From: Dryocola clanedunensis subsp. sulfonylureivorans
GTDB taxonomy: Bacteria > Pseudomonadota > Gammaproteobacteria > Enterobacterales > Enterobacteriaceae
NCBI RefSeq assembly: GCF_016756775.1
Contig: NZ_JAERMU010000006.1
Coordinates: forward strand, 124,001-188,000
DNA length: 64,000 nucleotides
Reading direction: 5' to 3'
A program made the translations under genes and the position numbers. Position 1 is the stretch's first letter. Each line of letters starts with the position of its first letter. The notes below the pieces were generated by a model that ran no database searches, had not been told where the DNA came from, and was given only the letters and a program-made list of their open reading frames with translations. Positions 50,607 to 61,871 of the stretch are shown here, in pieces.

Positions 50607-51821
50607 ATGTCCCCTATCGAAAAATCCAGCAAATTAGATAACGTCTGTTACGACATTCGCGGTCCGGTTCTTAAAGAGGCGAAACGCCTGGAAGAAGAAG
50701 GCCATAAAGTGCTTAAGCTGAACATCGGCAATCCTGCGCCGTTTGGCTTTGACGCCCCGGATGAAATCCTTGTCGATGTGATCCGCAATCTTCCGACCGC
50801 GCAAGGATATTGCGATTCGAAAGGGTTGTACTCTGCGCGCAAGGCTATCATGCAGCATTACCAGGCCCGTGGTATGCGTGACGTAACCGTCGAAGACATT
50901 TATATCGGCAACGGTGTATCCGAGCTGATTGTTCAATCTATGCAGGCGCTGCTGAATAGCGGTGACGAAATGCTGGTCCCGGCACCGGATTACCCACTCT
51001 GGACCGCCGCAGTCTCTCTTTCCGGCGGCAAAGCGGTGCACTACCTGTGTGATGAATCCGCAGACTGGTTCCCGGACCTCGACGATATCCGCGCCAAAAT
51101 CACGCCCCGCACCCGCGGCATCGTAATTATCAACCCGAATAACCCAACCGGGGCAGTCTATTCGAAAGAGCTGCTGATGGAGATCGTTGAGCTGGCGCGC
51201 CAGCACAACCTGATCATCTTCGCGGATGAAATCTACGACAAAATTCTTTATGACGAAGCAGAGCATATCTCCATCGCCACGCTGGCACCGGATCTGCTGA
51301 CCATTACCTTTAACGGCTTGTCTAAAACCTACCGTGTGGCAGGTTTCCGCCAGGGTTGGATGGTGCTGAGCGGGCCGAAAAAGCACGCCAAAGGCTATAT
51401 AGAAGGGCTGGAAATGCTCGCGTCTATGCGCCTGTGTGCCAACGTGCCTGCACAGCATGCCATTCAGACCGCGCTAGGCGGCTACCAAAGCATTAGCGAA
51501 TTTATCGTTCCGGGCGGACGTCTGTATGAACAGCGTAACCGCGCCTGGGAGCTGATCAATGACATTCCTGGCGTTTCCTGCGTGAAGCCGCGCGGCGCGC
51601 TGTATATGTTCCCGAAGATCGACGCTAAGCGGTTTAATATTCACGACGACCAGAAAATGGTGCTGGATTTCCTGCTTCAGGAAAAAGTACTGCTGGTTCA
51701 GGGGTCCGCCTTTAACTGGCCATGGCCCGATCACGTGCGTATTGTCACACTGCCGCGCGTGGACGATCTGGAGATGTCGATCAACAAATTGGGTCGTTTC
51801 CTCGGCCACTACCACCAGTAA
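50607..51821 (+). CDS. alaA: Alanine aminotransferase AlaA
   Basis: A 404-aa class I/II PLP-dependent aminotransferase that makes alanine from pyruvate and glutamate (formerly yfbQ). The PLP-binding Lys is in FNGLSKTYRVAGFRQGW near residue 240. NPNNPTGAVY and the conserved FADEIYDKILYD Asp are upstream of it. The sequence is nearly identical to E. coli, including the N-terminus MSPIEKSSKLDNVCYDIRG. A hairpin follows the stop, then yfbR after 83 bp. Confidence 0.98.
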   Translation: MSPIEKSSKLDNVCYDIRGPVLKEAKRLEEEGHKVLKLNIGNPAPFGFDAPDEILVDVIRNLPTAQGYCDSKGLYSARKAIMQHYQARGMRDVTVEDIYIGNGVSELIVQSMQALLNSGDEMLVPAPDYPLWTAAVSLSGGKAVHYLCDESADWFPDLDDIRAKITPRTRGIVIINPNNPTGAVYSKELLMEIVELARQHNLIIFADEIYDKILYDEAEHISIATLAPDLLTITFNGLSKTYRVAGFRQGWMVLSGPKKHAKGYIEGLEMLASMRLCANVPAQHAIQTALGGYQSISEFIVPGGRLYEQRNRAWELINDIPGVSCVKPRGALYMFPKIDAKRFNIHDDQKMVLDFLLQEKVLLVQGSAFNWPWPDHVRIVTLPRVDDLEMSINKLGRFLGHYHQ

Positions 51822-51832
51822 TTTAAGATATC

Positions 51833-51850
51833 AGGGTGGTCGCCCACCCT
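51833..51850 (+). terminator. Hairpin between alaA and yfbR
   Basis: AGGGTGG, loop TCGC, CCACCCT followed by CTTTCC. A weak terminator or attenuator; the T-run is poor. Confidence 0.5.
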
Positions 51851-51904
51851 CTTTCCGGTGGGTGACGCTCTGTTTACCCGCCCTACGCACAAATCGGTGA
51901 TCCC

Positions 51905-52504
51905 ATGAGTCAAAGCCATTTCTTCGCCCATCTTTCCCGCCTGAAACTCATCAATCGCTGGCCGCTAATGCGCAATGTACGCACTGAAAATGTTTCGGAG
52001 CACAGTCTGCAGGTAGCAATGGTTGCCCACGCGCTTGCGGCGATCAAAAACCGTAAATTCAATGGCAATGTGAACGCAGAACGCATTGCGCTACTCGCGA
52101 TGTACCATGATGCCAGCGAAGTCTTAACCGGTGATCTGCCTACTCCGGTGAAATACTTCAACTCTCAGATTGCGCATGAGTACAAAGCCATTGAGAAAAT
52201 AGCCCAGCAGAAGCTGATTGATATGGTACCGCAGGAGCTGCGGGATATCTGGGCGCCGCTGATTGATGAACATCAATGCAGCGAAGAAGAGAGAGCCATT
52301 GTGAAACAGGCCGATGCGCTATGCGCCTACCTGAAATGCCTTGAAGAGCTGTCCGCCGGTAACAATGAATTCCTGCTGGCAAAAAGCCGTCTGGAAAAAA
52401 CGCTCGCTGACCGGCACAGCGAAGAGATGGACTATTTTATGAACGTATTTGTGCCAAGCTTCCAGCTGTCGCTCGATGAAATCAGCCAGGATTCCCCGCT
52501 TTAG
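51905..52504 (+). CDS. yfbR: 5'-Deoxynucleotidase YfbR
   Basis: A 199-aa HD-domain phosphohydrolase that removes phosphate from deoxyribonucleoside 5'-monophosphates, part of dNTP-pool control. Metal ligands: His33 in [13 protein letters not shown], the HD pair His68-Asp69 in [19 protein letters not shown], and the last Asp in [16 protein letters not shown] near residue 137. Same length as E. coli. Confidence 0.98.
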   Translation: MSQSHFFAHLSRLKLINRWPLMRNVRTENVSEHSLQVAMVAHALAAIKNRKFNGNVNAERIALLAMYHDASEVLTGDLPTPVKYFNSQIAHEYKAIEKIAQQKLIDMVPQELRDIWAPLIDEHQCSEEERAIVKQADALCAYLKCLEELSAGNNEFLLAKSRLEKTLADRHSEEMDYFMNVFVPSFQLSLDEISQDSPL

Positions 52505-52517
52505 GTCTTTCGATTCC

Positions 52518-52594
52518 GGTGGATGACGCTTGCGCTTCTCCCCCTACAATATTGGTCTGAAACATAGGTCGGATAAGCGTTAGCGCCATCCGAC
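52518..52594. repeat. Pair of oppositely oriented REP-like units between yfbR and yfbS
   Basis: One unit at 52518-52546 (GGTGGATGACGCTTGCGCTTCTCCCCCTAC, split as two shorter parts here) and one at 52566-52594 (AGGTCGG to CATCCGAC) in inverted orientation. This is the arrangement of a BIME between convergent genes. Confidence 0.78.
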
Positions 52595-52613
52595 ATTTCC
52601 AGCAAAATTCATC

Positions 52614-54446
52614 TCAAAACGGAAACAGCATCGGCACCATCACCACGCTAACCACCATCACAATCACCGTAAACGGCACGCCCAGCTTCACAAAGTCGCT
52701 GAACTTATAGTTTCCAGGCCCCAGTACCAGCGTGTTGACCGGAGAGGAAACCGGAGTCATAAATGCGGCAGAAGCGGCAAGCGCCACAATCATCGCAAAC
52801 GGATAAGGGGAAACGCCCATTGATTTTGCCGCCGCCAGAGCAATCGGCGCCATTAACACCGCCGTTGCGGTATTGGAGATAAACAGCCCGATAGCCGCGC
52901 ACATCACGAACAGGCACACCAGCATGATGTACGGTCCGTATCCGCCGCCGAAGGACATTAATCCGCTGACGATTAAATCCACCCCACCGGTTTTTTGCAG
53001 CGCCAGCGCAAACGGCATCATGCCGACGATCAGGATGATGCTCGGCCAGTGAATCGCCTTGTAGGCGCTTTCCATATCAATACAGCGGAATTTCCCCATC
53101 AGCAGGCAGGCAATAATCGCCGCAATGGGGTTGGGAATCTCGTCTGTCAGCATCAGAGCAACCATCAGGGCCAGGCAGAAAATCGCATGCGGCGCCTGGC
53201 TGTGGGCGGGTGAGGCTTCCCCCTCCTCCACCGGCAGGTTCAACACCAGGAAATCGCGGCTCTTCTGATTCAGCTGGCTGATGAGCTTCCAGTCCCCGAC
53301 CACCAGCAGAATGTCTCCTAACTGAAGCGATTCATCGACTAACACACCTTCCAGCGCCTCGCCGTTGCGTTTAAGCCCGACAATATTCAGCCCGTAGCGG
53401 GTACGAAAACCGATTTCACGAAGCGTCTGCCCGATAAGCTCGGAATCGGGGATCATCGACACTTCCGCCATGCCCACGTCCAGCGCCTGGTCAGAGAAGT
53501 AGTCTCCTCGCAGCACCATTGGCTCCAGCATCTGCTGGGTGCAAAACTCCCTGAGATCCACATCCGAGGCGGACATATCGATCAGCAGTACGTCGCGGGC
53601 GCGGAACTCCGTCACCCCGGTCACGTTGACGATCACCCGGCGGAATTTACGCCAGCGCTCCAGGCCAATCACGTTGGCCCCGTAACGCTCACGAAGTTTT
53701 AAATCATCCAGCCGACGACCGACCATTGGAGAACCCGCGCGGATCGCCAGGCGACGGGCGCGTCCGGTCAGACGATATTCTTTAATCAGGTCACGGAACG
53801 TGCGTCGCTTCCACCCTGCCTTGCCGTCTTCTTTGCTTTGGCCGTTAAGCGCAAAACGAGCGAACAGCATATACACGACGCCCAGCACCAGTACGACAAG
53901 ACCGATTGGCGTCACGCTAAAGAAGTTGAAGCCCTGCAGCCCTTCGCGCAGCAGTTCGCTGTTGATAACCAGGTTAGGTGGCGTGGCGACCAGCGTCATC
54001 ATGCCGCTGATAAGCCCGGCGAAGCTCAGCGGCATCATTAGCCGCGCCGGGGAGATTTTCATGCGCATGGAAACGCTGAGTACAACGGGGATAAAGATGG
54101 CGACTACGCCGGTGGAGCTCATAAAGGCGCCCAGTCCGGCGACGGTGAGCATCAGCAGGATCAGCATTTTGGTTTCGCTGCTGCCCGCGGCGCTGACCAG
54201 CCACGATCCCATCTTAGTGGCGACGCCGGTACGCACCAGCCCGTCACCGATAATAAAGAGGGCAGCTATCAGAATAACGTTCGGGTCGCTGAAACCGGAA
54301 AACGCCTCGCTGAGCGTCAGGGTACCGCTAAGCACAAAGGCGACAACCACAAGTAGCGCAATGGCATCCATCCGAACCTTGCCGGTAGCAAACAGCACGA
54401 CGGCAATGCCCAACAACGATAACACCCACACCAATTCCGAATTCAA
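52614..54446 (-). CDS. yfbS: YfbS putative anion permease with two TrkA-C domains
   Basis: A 610-aa inner-membrane protein of the SLC13/citrate transporter-like (ArsB/NhaD) superfamily, the E. coli YfbS length. Membrane blocks at about residues 1-200 and 400-610 flank two cytoplasmic TrkA-C (RCK-C) domains at about 205-290 and 300-380 ([19 protein letters not shown] and [19 protein letters not shown]). The two membrane halves repeat a TPPNLVINS-like and a [15 protein letters not shown] motif. The substrate is not known. Convergent with yfbR. Confidence 0.94.
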   Translation of the reverse strand: MNSELVWVLSLLGIAVVLFATGKVRMDAIALLVVVAFVLSGTLTLSEAFSGFSDPNVILIAALFIIGDGLVRTGVATKMGSWLVSAAGSSETKMLILLMLTVAGLGAFMSSTGVVAIFIPVVLSVSMRMKISPARLMMPLSFAGLISGMMTLVATPPNLVINSELLREGLQGFNFFSVTPIGLVVLVLGVVYMLFARFALNGQSKEDGKAGWKRRTFRDLIKEYRLTGRARRLAIRAGSPMVGRRLDDLKLRERYGANVIGLERWRKFRRVIVNVTGVTEFRARDVLLIDMSASDVDLREFCTQQMLEPMVLRGDYFSDQALDVGMAEVSMIPDSELIGQTLREIGFRTRYGLNIVGLKRNGEALEGVLVDESLQLGDILLVVGDWKLISQLNQKSRDFLVLNLPVEEGEASPAHSQAPHAIFCLALMVALMLTDEIPNPIAAIIACLLMGKFRCIDMESAYKAIHWPSIILIVGMMPFALALQKTGGVDLIVSGLMSFGGGYGPYIMLVCLFVMCAAIGLFISNTATAVLMAPIALAAAKSMGVSPYPFAMIVALAASAAFMTPVSSPVNTLVLGPGNYKFSDFVKLGVPFTVIVMVVSVVMVPMLFPF

Positions 54447-54495
54447 AACGCGTCCTTGTTTTCCGAAAACTAAGCGAATGCGCTGAGAATGCCAT

Positions 54496-54520
54496 AAAAA
54501 AACCCCGCCGGTGCGGGGTT
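54496..54520 (-). terminator. Rho-independent terminator of hxpA
   Basis: On the minus strand AACCCCGC, loop ACCG, GCGGGGTT followed by five or more T, just after the hxpA stop. Confidence 0.93.
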
Positions 54521-54531
54521 AAATCATGGGA

Positions 54532-55194
54532 TCAGTGTTTTCTTAGCACTTCAACATTACCGTCCGGTAATTTCTGAATCAGCAGTTCGGTGAGGGACTT
54601 CAATGCATAGTCAACGTGTTCGAGACGAGGCGTATCGGCAGGAGCATTTACCGCAATAACGTGGCAACCTGCCGCCAGACCTGAAAGGATCCCCGCAGGG
54701 GCATCTTCCACCACCACACACTCTTCCGGCTCAAGACCCAGCAGCTGCGCGCCCAACAAATACGCATCCGGCTCTGGTTTGCCGCGTGCCACACGTTCTG
54801 CGGTGACGAAAACCTCTGGCTCCGGCAGACCACCCGCCAGGCGGCGCGCGGCGGCAACCGGCACCGAACCAGAGGTGACTATCGCCCAGGGAATGCCCGC
54901 TTCGTTAAGATGAGTCAGCAGCTCAACCGCACCCGGCAGCGCCGTGACGCCATCGGTGTCTTCAGATTCAATTTTCTCAAGGCGAAGAAACTCCTGCTGG
55001 ATCTCTTCTTCAGAGGCCCCTGCCATAAAATGGCGCAGTGAAGTGATCGCTTGCTTGCCGTGGATAAAGCCAAGCACCTCCTGCGGAGAAATATCGAAAC
55101 GCTGTGCCCAGTTGACCCACGCGCGCTCAACGGCCGGCAGAGAGTCCACCAGCGTACCGTCCAAATCAAACAGGAAACCTTTACACTTCACCAC
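54532..55194 (-). CDS. hxpA: Hexitol phosphatase A (HAD family)
   Basis: A 220-aa HAD-superfamily sugar phosphatase (formerly yfbT, E. coli 216 aa). E. coli HxpA dephosphorylates hexitol phosphates. HAD motif I is GFLFDLDGTLVDS, motif II is IVTSGS, motif III Lys is in RGKPEPDAYLLGA and motif IV is VVVEDAPAGILSG. The start is uncertain. The GTG at 55192-55194 has GAGGA at 7 bp and aligns with the E. coli start. An ATG at 55212 (MPEDRR) and others further up extend into yfbU. Confidence 0.9.
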   Translation of the reverse strand: MVKCKGFLFDLDGTLVDSLPAVERAWVNWAQRFDISPQEVLGFIHGKQAITSLRHFMAGASEEEIQQEFLRLEKIESEDTDGVTALPGAVELLTHLNEAGIPWAIVTSGSVPVAAARRLAGGLPEPEVFVTAERVARGKPEPDAYLLGAQLLGLEPEECVVVEDAPAGILSGLAAGCHVIAVNAPADTPRLEHVDYALKSLTELLIQKLPDGNVEVLRKH

Positions 55195-55204
55195 ACGTCT
55201 GTCC

Positions 55205-55714
<510 letters not shown>

Positions 55715-55796
55715 TCATGGAAAAAAGTGCAAAGAATAAGCAGTAAAATACCCTGCTAAAAAACAGGCTTCCTTTATATGCGCAACCGTACGGCAA

Positions 55797-56252
55797 TTAC
55801 AAATCATCGAGGAAAGTTTTATCCAGCTGATTAAAGGCGCGTTTAAGCACATCGGCCAGTGCCTGATAATCTGGTTTGCCTTCAACGGGTGCCAGCGCCT
55901 GTCCGGCCTCTTCAAGTTTACCGCGCACTTCGTAGTACCAGCTCAGGAGGGTTGGCGGCAGCGGCGTCACGGAGCGTTTGCCCAGCCACCACAGCCCCTG
56001 CATCGGCAGGCTACAGGCAAAAAGTGCGGTTGCTACGGCGGGTCCAGGCTGGCCGCCAAGGGCGATTTGCCAGGTCAACGTGAAGATGGCGAGCGGAGGC
56101 ATAAAGCGGATCGCAAAGCGGGTGGCGCGGATCACGCGGTTTTCGACAAAGATAGGGGCGAGGCGTTTATCCACGGGCCAGGTCTTTGAATAATGCTGGC
56201 CACGACCAAAAAGGCTGAACCAGCTTATGTGGCTATTCTGGGGTGTCGACAT
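55797..56252 (-). CDS. yfbV: YfbV membrane protein (UPF0208)
   Basis: A 151-aa inner-membrane protein of the UPF0208 family, the E. coli length. Two hydrophobic segments lie at about residues 45-65 ([20 protein letters not shown]) and 70-87. The rest is cytoplasmic and helical. Its role is not settled. It is divergent from ackA. Confidence 0.95.
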   Translation of the reverse strand: MSTPQNSHISWFSLFGRGQHYSKTWPVDKRLAPIFVENRVIRATRFAIRFMPPLAIFTLTWQIALGGQPGPAVATALFACSLPMQGLWWLGKRSVTPLPPTLLSWYYEVRGKLEEAGQALAPVEGKPDYQALADVLKRAFNQLDKTFLDDL

Positions 56253-56585
56253 GGCTTTACCTCAACTTCACATATAAAAAATAAAATTTTTGTGCAAGAC
56301 AACAACTCTATATGACATCATTCAAAATATTTTGTCTTTACGGGCCACGGAGGTTATCCTGTGCCGGCTTTTGATGGTCGTAGCCGGGAAACCCGCGCCT
56401 GTCAAATTATCACTCTACTCGCCTTTGCCGAAAAAATGCGCAAAATGGCGTAAACTCAAGAGACTTTCTTCGCCATGCCAGAAAAACCACTTTGGCATGA
56501 CGTTAATCATAAATGTCAGCCTCTTCATGCGCTACGCTGAGAGACTATCTGACGTTTTTTTAGCCACGTAAAAGTAGGTACTTCC
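56253..56585. promoter_or_regulatory. yfbV-ackA divergent control region (333 bp)
   Basis: No gene. It holds a 12-bp palindrome CAAAATATTTTG at 56323-56334 and an inverted repeat CATGCCA (56474-56480) with TGGCATG (56493-56499). It must contain the ackA-pta promoters; I cannot place them firmly. Confidence 0.6.
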
Positions 56586-57788
56586 ATGTCGAGTAAGTTA
56601 GTACTGGTTCTGAACTGCGGTAGCTCCTCACTGAAATTCGCAATCATTGATGCATCAAACGGTGACGAGTACCTCTCTGGTTTAGCCGAATGTTTCCATC
56701 TTCCTGAAGCCCGTATCAAGTGGAAAATGGATGGCGGTAAACAAGAAGCGGCTTTAGGTGCAGGCGCCGCTCACAGTGAAGCTCTTAACTATATGGTTAA
56801 TACCATTCTGGCACAAAAACCAGAGTTGTCCGAGCAACTGACCGCAATCGGCCACCGCATCGTCCATGGCGGCGAAAAATACACCAGCTCCGTCGTTATC
56901 GACGACTCTGTTATTCAGGGTATCAAAGATTCTGCCTCTTTTGCACCGCTGCATAACCCGGCGCACCTGATCGGTATCGCTGAAGCGCTGAAATCCTTCC
57001 CGAAACTGGCTGATAAAAACGTTGCCGTGTTTGACACCGCGTTCCATCAGACCATGCCGGAAGAATCTTACCTCTACGCCCTGCCGTACAAACTGTACAA
57101 AGAGCACGGCGTTCGTCGCTACGGCGCACACGGCACCAGCCACTTCTATGTGACTCAGGAAGCGGCAAAAATGCTCAACAAGCCGGTAAACGAAGTGAAC
57201 ATCATCACTTGCCACCTGGGCAACGGCGGTTCTGTTTCTGCTATCCGTAACGGCGAATGTGTTGATACTTCTATGGGTCTGACCCCGCTGGAAGGTCTGG
57301 TCATGGGCACCCGTTCTGGTGACATCGACCCGGCTATCATCTTCCACCTGCACGACTCCCTGGGCATGAGCGTTGAAGACATCAACAAAATGCTGACCAA
57401 AGAGTCTGGCCTGCTGGGTCTGACCGAAGTCACCAGCGACTGCCGTTATGTTGAAGATAACTACGAAACCAAAGCTGACGCTAAGCGTGCAATGGACGTT
57501 TATTGCCACCGTCTGGCGAAATACATCGGCTCTTACACTGCGCTGATGGACGGTCGTCTGGACGCGGTAGTGTTCACCGGTGGTATCGGTGAAAACGCGG
57601 CAATGGTACGTGAACTGTCTCTGGGCAAACTGGGCGTTCTGGGCTTTGAAGTTGACCACGAACGTAACCTGGCCGCTCGTTTCGGCAAGTCTGGCTACAT
57701 CAACAAAGAGGGTACCCGCCCGGCGGTGGTCATTCCGACCAACGAAGAGCTGGTTATCGCTCAGGATGCATCTCGCCTGACAGCCTGA
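56586..57788 (+). CDS. ackA: Acetate kinase
   Basis: AckA interconverts acetyl phosphate plus ADP with acetate plus ATP, the ATP-yielding step of acetate overflow. It is 400 aa, as in E. coli. ASKHA-fold motifs: [13 protein letters not shown] at the N-terminus, [18 protein letters not shown] with the catalytic His180, [11 protein letters not shown], and [14 protein letters not shown]. Arg and Glu of the active site are intact. pta follows after 80 bp. Confidence 0.99.
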   Translation: MSSKLVLVLNCGSSSLKFAIIDASNGDEYLSGLAECFHLPEARIKWKMDGGKQEAALGAGAAHSEALNYMVNTILAQKPELSEQLTAIGHRIVHGGEKYTSSVVIDDSVIQGIKDSASFAPLHNPAHLIGIAEALKSFPKLADKNVAVFDTAFHQTMPEESYLYALPYKLYKEHGVRRYGAHGTSHFYVTQEAAKMLNKPVNEVNIITCHLGNGGSVSAIRNGECVDTSMGLTPLEGLVMGTRSGDIDPAIIFHLHDSLGMSVEDINKMLTKESGLLGLTEVTSDCRYVEDNYETKADAKRAMDVYCHRLAKYIGSYTALMDGRLDAVVFTGGIGENAAMVRELSLGKLGVLGFEVDHERNLAARFGKSGYINKEGTRPAVVIPTNEELVIAQDASRLTA

Positions 57789-57796
57789 TTCTCCCG

Positions 57797-57820
57797 CCGC
57801 CAGCCTTAGCTGGCGGTGTT
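57797..57820 (+). terminator. Hairpin between ackA and pta
   Basis: CCGCCAG, loop CCTTAG, CTGGCGG followed by TGTTGTTTT. A weak intercistronic terminator, so ackA may be made in excess of pta. Confidence 0.55.
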
Positions 57821-57868
57821 GTTTTCTGAGTCTCACAAGCCCCGCTTGTGCAACAAAGAGGTTATCCC

Positions 57869-60010
57869 GTGTCCCGTACTATTATGTTGATCCCTACCGG
57901 AACCAGCGTCGGCCTGACCAGCGTCAGCCTGGGCGTTATCCGTGCTATGGAACAGAAAGGCGTTCGCCTTAGCGTCTTCAAGCCTATTGCCCAGCCGCGT
58001 ACCGGCGGCGATACGCCAGACCAGACCACCAGCATCGTGCGTGCTAACTCCACCATCCCTGCGGCCGAGCCGCTGCACATGTCCCACGTTGAGTCGCTGC
58101 TCTCCAGCAACCAGCAGGACGTGCTGATGGAAGAGATCATCGCCAACTACCACGCCAGCAGCAAAGATGCGGAAGTGGTGCTGGTTGAAGGCCTGGTGCC
58201 GACTCGTAAGCACGAGTTCGCCCAGTCCCTGAACTACGAAATCGCCAAAACCCTGAACGCTGAAATCGTCTTCGTGATGTCCCTGGGCAACAACACCCCG
58301 GAACAGATGAAAGAGCGTATCGAACTGGCGCGCAGCAGCTTCGGCGGCAGCAAAAACACCAGCATCACCGGCGTTATCATCAATAAGCTGAATGCCCCGG
58401 TTGATGAGCAGGGTCGTACCCGTCCGGATCTGTCCGAGATTTTCGATGACTCCACCAAAGCGAGCATTGCGAACATCGATCCGAAAGAGCTCTTTGCCGA
58501 CAGCCCGCTGCCGGTGCTGGGCTGCGTACCCTGGAGCTTCGAGCTGATTGCCACCCGCGCAATCGATATGGCTCGCCACCTGAACGCAACCGTGATCAAC
58601 GAAGGTGACATCAAAACCCGCCGCGTGAAGTCCGTGACCTTCTGTGCGCGCAGCATTCCACACATGCTGGAACACTTCCGCCCAGGTTCACTGCTGGTGA
58701 CCTCCGCAGACCGTCCGGACGTGCTGGTTGCAGCCTGCCTGGCCGCGATGAACGGCGTTGAAATCGGTGCCATCCTGCTGACCGGCGGTTACGAAATGGA
58801 CCCGCGCATTACCAAGCTGTGCGAACGTGCCTTTGCCACCGGCCTGCCGCTGTTCATGGTTGATACCAATACCTGGCAGACCTCCCTGAGCCTGCAGAGC
58901 TTCAACCTGGAAGTGCCGACCGACGACCATCAGCGCATCGAGAAAGTGCAGGAATATGTGGCAAGCCACATCGACAGCAGGTGGATCGAATCCCTGACCG
59001 CCACCTCCGAGCGCAGCCGTCGCCTGTCTCCACCGGCGTTCCGCTACCAGCTGACCGAACTGGCCCGTAAAGCCGGCAAGCGCGTTGTGCTGCCAGAAGG
59101 CGACGAGCCGCGTACCGTGAAAGCGGCCGCAATCTGTGCTGAACGCGGTATCGCGACCTGTGTGCTGCTGGGTAACCCGGATGAGATCACCCGTGTTGCT
59201 GCGGCGCAGGGCGTTGAGCTGGGCGCAGGCATCGAAATCGTTGACCCGGAAGTGGTTCGCGAAAGCTACGTTGCCCGCCTGGTTGAGCTGCGCAAGAACA
59301 AAGGCATGAACGAAGCCGTTGCTCGCGAGCAGCTGGAAGACAACGTGGTACTCGGCACGCTGATGCTGGAGCAGGACGAAGTTGACGGCCTGGTTTCCGG
59401 TGCGGTTCACACCACCGCGAACACCATCCGCCCACCGCTGCAGCTGATCAAAACTGCACCGGGCAGCTCGCTGGTTTCCTCCGTGTTCTTCATGCTGCTG
59501 CCTGAACAGGTATACGTTTACGGCGACTGCGCGATCAACCCGGATCCAACCGCAGAGCAGCTGGCAGAGATCGCGATTCAGTCTGCGGATTCCGCTGCTG
59601 CATTCGGCATCGAGCCACGCGTAGCGATGCTCTCCTACTCCACCGGTACCTCTGGTGCAGGTAGCGACGTAGAGAAAGTGCGTGAAGCGACTCGTCTGGC
59701 ACAGGAAAAACGTCCTGACCTGATGATCGACGGCCCGCTGCAGTACGACGCCGCCGTGATGGCAGACGTTGCGAAATCCAAAGCGCCAAACTCCCCGGTT
59801 GCGGGTCGTGCTACCGTGTTCATCTTCCCTGACCTGAACACCGGTAACACCACTTACAAAGCGGTACAGCGCTCAGCTGATCTGATCTCCATCGGGCCAA
59901 TGCTGCAGGGCATGCGCAAGCCGGTCAACGACCTGTCCCGTGGTGCACTGGTAGACGATATCGTTTACACCATCGCGCTGACGGCGATCCAGTCCTCCCA
60001 GCAGGACTAA
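57869..60010 (+). CDS. pta: Phosphate acetyltransferase
   Basis: Pta converts acetyl-CoA and phosphate to acetyl phosphate. It is 713 aa (E. coli 714), the long enterobacterial form. An N-terminal P-loop-like regulatory domain ([16 protein letters not shown]) is followed by a DRTGG domain (about 215-330) and the C-terminal catalytic PTA domain (from about 390, [36 protein letters not shown]). The start is GTG at 57869 with GAGG upstream, as in E. coli; an ATG seven codons earlier is out of place with the family. A strong terminator follows. Confidence 0.98.
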   Translation: MSRTIMLIPTGTSVGLTSVSLGVIRAMEQKGVRLSVFKPIAQPRTGGDTPDQTTSIVRANSTIPAAEPLHMSHVESLLSSNQQDVLMEEIIANYHASSKDAEVVLVEGLVPTRKHEFAQSLNYEIAKTLNAEIVFVMSLGNNTPEQMKERIELARSSFGGSKNTSITGVIINKLNAPVDEQGRTRPDLSEIFDDSTKASIANIDPKELFADSPLPVLGCVPWSFELIATRAIDMARHLNATVINEGDIKTRRVKSVTFCARSIPHMLEHFRPGSLLVTSADRPDVLVAACLAAMNGVEIGAILLTGGYEMDPRITKLCERAFATGLPLFMVDTNTWQTSLSLQSFNLEVPTDDHQRIEKVQEYVASHIDSRWIESLTATSERSRRLSPPAFRYQLTELARKAGKRVVLPEGDEPRTVKAAAICAERGIATCVLLGNPDEITRVAAAQGVELGAGIEIVDPEVVRESYVARLVELRKNKGMNEAVAREQLEDNVVLGTLMLEQDEVDGLVSGAVHTTANTIRPPLQLIKTAPGSSLVSSVFFMLLPEQVYVYGDCAINPDPTAEQLAEIAIQSADSAAAFGIEPRVAMLSYSTGTSGAGSDVEKVREATRLAQEKRPDLMIDGPLQYDAAVMADVAKSKAPNSPVAGRATVFIFPDLNTGNTTYKAVQRSADLISIGPMLQGMRKPVNDLSRGALVDDIVYTIALTAIQSSQQD

Positions 60011-60025
60011 GTTTCGTTGATGAGT

Positions 60026-60051
60026 AAAAAGGCCGCGAAAGCGGCCTTTTT
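60026..60051 (+). terminator. Rho-independent terminator of ackA-pta
   Basis: An 11-bp perfect stem (AAAAAGGCCGC, GAAA tetraloop, GCGGCCTTTTT), symmetrical and very stable. Confidence 0.96.
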
Positions 60052-60074
60052 TATTGGCGTTGACCAGTCGGCCT

Positions 60075-60105
60075 GTAGGGTGGATAAGCGCCAGCGTCAT
60101 CCACC
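60075..60105. repeat. REP-like palindrome between pta and the transketolase genes
   Basis: GTAGGGTGGATAAGCGCCAG then CGTCATCCACC; same family as the unit at 36014. It lies between two convergent transcripts. Confidence 0.8.
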
Positions 60106-60112
60106 GAAAAAG

Positions 60113-61045
60113 CTAAAGCAGTTCCCGCGCGGCCTTAACTATATCGTCCGCAGTCAGGCCGTACTCCTTCTGCAAATAGTCCTGGGTTCCCACCTGGCCA
60201 TAGCGTTCTTTCACCCCTACCCGCCTCATCGGTACCGGACAGGTTTCCACTAAGACCTCCGCCACCGCCGATCCCAGTCCGTTGTGGATGCTGTGGTTTT
60301 CACAGGTCACGATGCGCCCGGTTTTCTCCGCATAGTTCTTCACCAGCATGCGGTCGATGGGCTTGAGGGTAAACATATCGATCACCGCCGCCTTCACGCC
60401 CTGCACCGCCAGCATGTCCGCCGCCTTCAGCGCTTCGGCGACCATAATGCCGTTGGCGATAAGCGTAACGTCCTCGCCGTCGCGCAGCACGTTGCCCTTG
60501 CCGATGGTGAAGGTCGCCCCTTCTTCGTAGATCTTCACCGCCTGCTTGCGGATGGTGCGCACCCAGTAAAAACCCTCCAGCGTTATCAGCTGACTGAGGA
60601 TATCTTTGAACATCGTCGCATCCGTCACCTCCAGCACGACCGAGTTCGCCAGCCCGCGCACGATGCCCATATCCTCAAACGACATATGCGTGCCGCCGTT
60701 ATGGCAGGCCGTTACCCCCGCGTCGGAAGCAATCACCTTCACGTTGTTGCGCTGGTAGTCCAAAGACATAAACAGCTGATCGAAGCAGCGGCGGCTGGCG
60801 AATGCGGTAAAGGTGTGGACGAACGGTTTGCGCCCGGTAAGCGACAGCCCCGCCGCCACGCCAATCACGTTGGCCTCCATAATGCCGCAGTTAATCACCT
60901 GCTGAGGGTAGTCCCGCTGCACGCTGTCCATCGCCATCGAACTCATCAGATCCGCTTCCAGCGCGATAATCTCGCTGCCTGCCGCAATCTGCTGCTGCAC
61001 AAACCCGGCGTAGACCTTACGCATCTCAATGCTGTCATTTGTCAT
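60113..61045 (-). CDS. Transketolase-like enzyme, C-terminal subunit
   Basis: A 310-aa protein that corresponds to the second half of transketolase (Pyr domain plus C-terminal domain). The Pyr domain shows EADLMSSMAM, INCGIMEANVIGVAAGLSL with the catalytic Glu that activates ThDP, and the C-terminal domain ends in RYGQVGTQDYLQKEYGL. Started at the ATG 61043-61045, which has GGAGG at 6 bp and overlaps the upstream gene by 11 bp; a longer frame 11 codons earlier lies inside that gene. It is probably an obligate partner of the next entry. From memory, a similar pair (STM2340-2341) lies near pta in Salmonella. Confidence 0.9.
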   Translation of the reverse strand: MTNDSIEMRKVYAGFVQQQIAAGSEIIALEADLMSSMAMDSVQRDYPQQVINCGIMEANVIGVAAGLSLTGRKPFVHTFTAFASRRCFDQLFMSLDYQRNNVKVIASDAGVTACHNGGTHMSFEDMGIVRGLANSVVLEVTDATMFKDILSQLITLEGFYWVRTIRKQAVKIYEEGATFTIGKGNVLRDGEDVTLIANGIMVAEALKAADMLAVQGVKAAVIDMFTLKPIDRMLVKNYAEKTGRIVTCENHSIHNGLGSAVAEVLVETCPVPMRRVGVKERYGQVGTQDYLQKEYGLTADDIVKAARELL

Positions 61046-61871
61046 CTGCTGCCTCCAGCTCTGCCATTGCCTGCTCAAGCGCCTGTTTTGAGGAATCGGT
61101 CAGTCGAATATGATGTGAATTGCTGAGCTGCTCCAGATAAGGCACGCCCTGCCCCTTGATGCTGTCGAGAATCACCACCAGCGGACGCTCGTCTTTGCCC
61201 CGTACTGGCTTCACGGCTGCCAGCAGGCCGCTGATATCATCGCCTTTCACGGTCTGCACGTCGAAGCCAAACGAGGTGAATTTCCCCGGCAGGTCAAAGG
61301 CGCAGATAATTTCATCCAGCTCGCCGTCCAGCTGCTGTTTGTTCCAGTCGATAAACACCGTCAGGTTGTTCAGCTTATGGTGGGCGATAAACTGAAACGC
61401 CTCCCAGCACTGCCCCTCGTTAAGCTCGCCGTCACCGACGATGCAAAAAACTCGATTGCTGCGCCCGGCAAGTTTGTGGGACAGCGCCATCCCCGCCGCA
61501 ATGGAAATCCCCTGCCCGAGCGAACCGGTGGTCGCATCCACGCCGCGCGTTTTCAGGCGATCGGGATGGCTGGGTAATTTGGTGCCGTTCTCGTTGAGCG
61601 TGGAAAGCTGCTCAACGGGGAAGTAGCCTTTCAGCGCCAGCGTGCTGTACAGCGCCGGGCCCGCGTGGCCTTTCGACAGTACAAAATAGTCGCGCTCCAC
61701 CCAGTCCGGGTCGCCCGGATCGATACGCATCACGTCGCCATACAGCACCGCCAGCGTCTCTACCACCGACATGCTGCCGCCGTAGTGCCCGAAACCGAGC
61801 TGCGTTAACGCCTTCAGCGTTTCCAGACGGATGTGGCGCGCAAGGGTCGTTACCTCTGCCAGATTACTCAT
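61035..61871 (-). CDS. Transketolase-like enzyme, N-terminal subunit
   Basis: A 278-aa protein equal to the ThDP pyrophosphate-binding half of transketolase. The ThDP-Mg motif is GDGELNEGQCWEAFQF near residue 150. DYFVLSKGHAGPALYS, with the substrate-binding His, and TTGSLGQGISIAAGMALS are upstream. Two tandem ATGs overlap the EIIC stop; the second (61869-61871) is better spaced from GAGGTG. Together with the previous gene it would move a two-carbon ketol unit, presumably on the phosphorylated product of the PTS genes. The donor and acceptor sugars cannot be read from sequence. Confidence 0.92.
   Translation of the reverse strand: MSNLAEVTTLARHIRLETLKALTQLGFGHYGGSMSVVETLAVLYGDVMRIDPGDPDWVERDYFVLSKGHAGPALYSTLALKGYFPVEQLSTLNENGTKLPSHPDRLKTRGVDATTGSLGQGISIAAGMALSHKLAGRSNRVFCIVGDGELNEGQCWEAFQFIAHHKLNNLTVFIDWNKQQLDGELDEIICAFDLPGKFTSFGFDVQTVKGDDISGLLAAVKPVRGKDERPLVVILDSIKGQGVPYLEQLSNSHHIRLTDSSKQALEQAMAELEAADDK

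Noticed and set aside
56754-57836. A 360-codon open frame antisense to ackA
   Set aside because: Fully inside ackA on the other strand, with no domain and no start signal.
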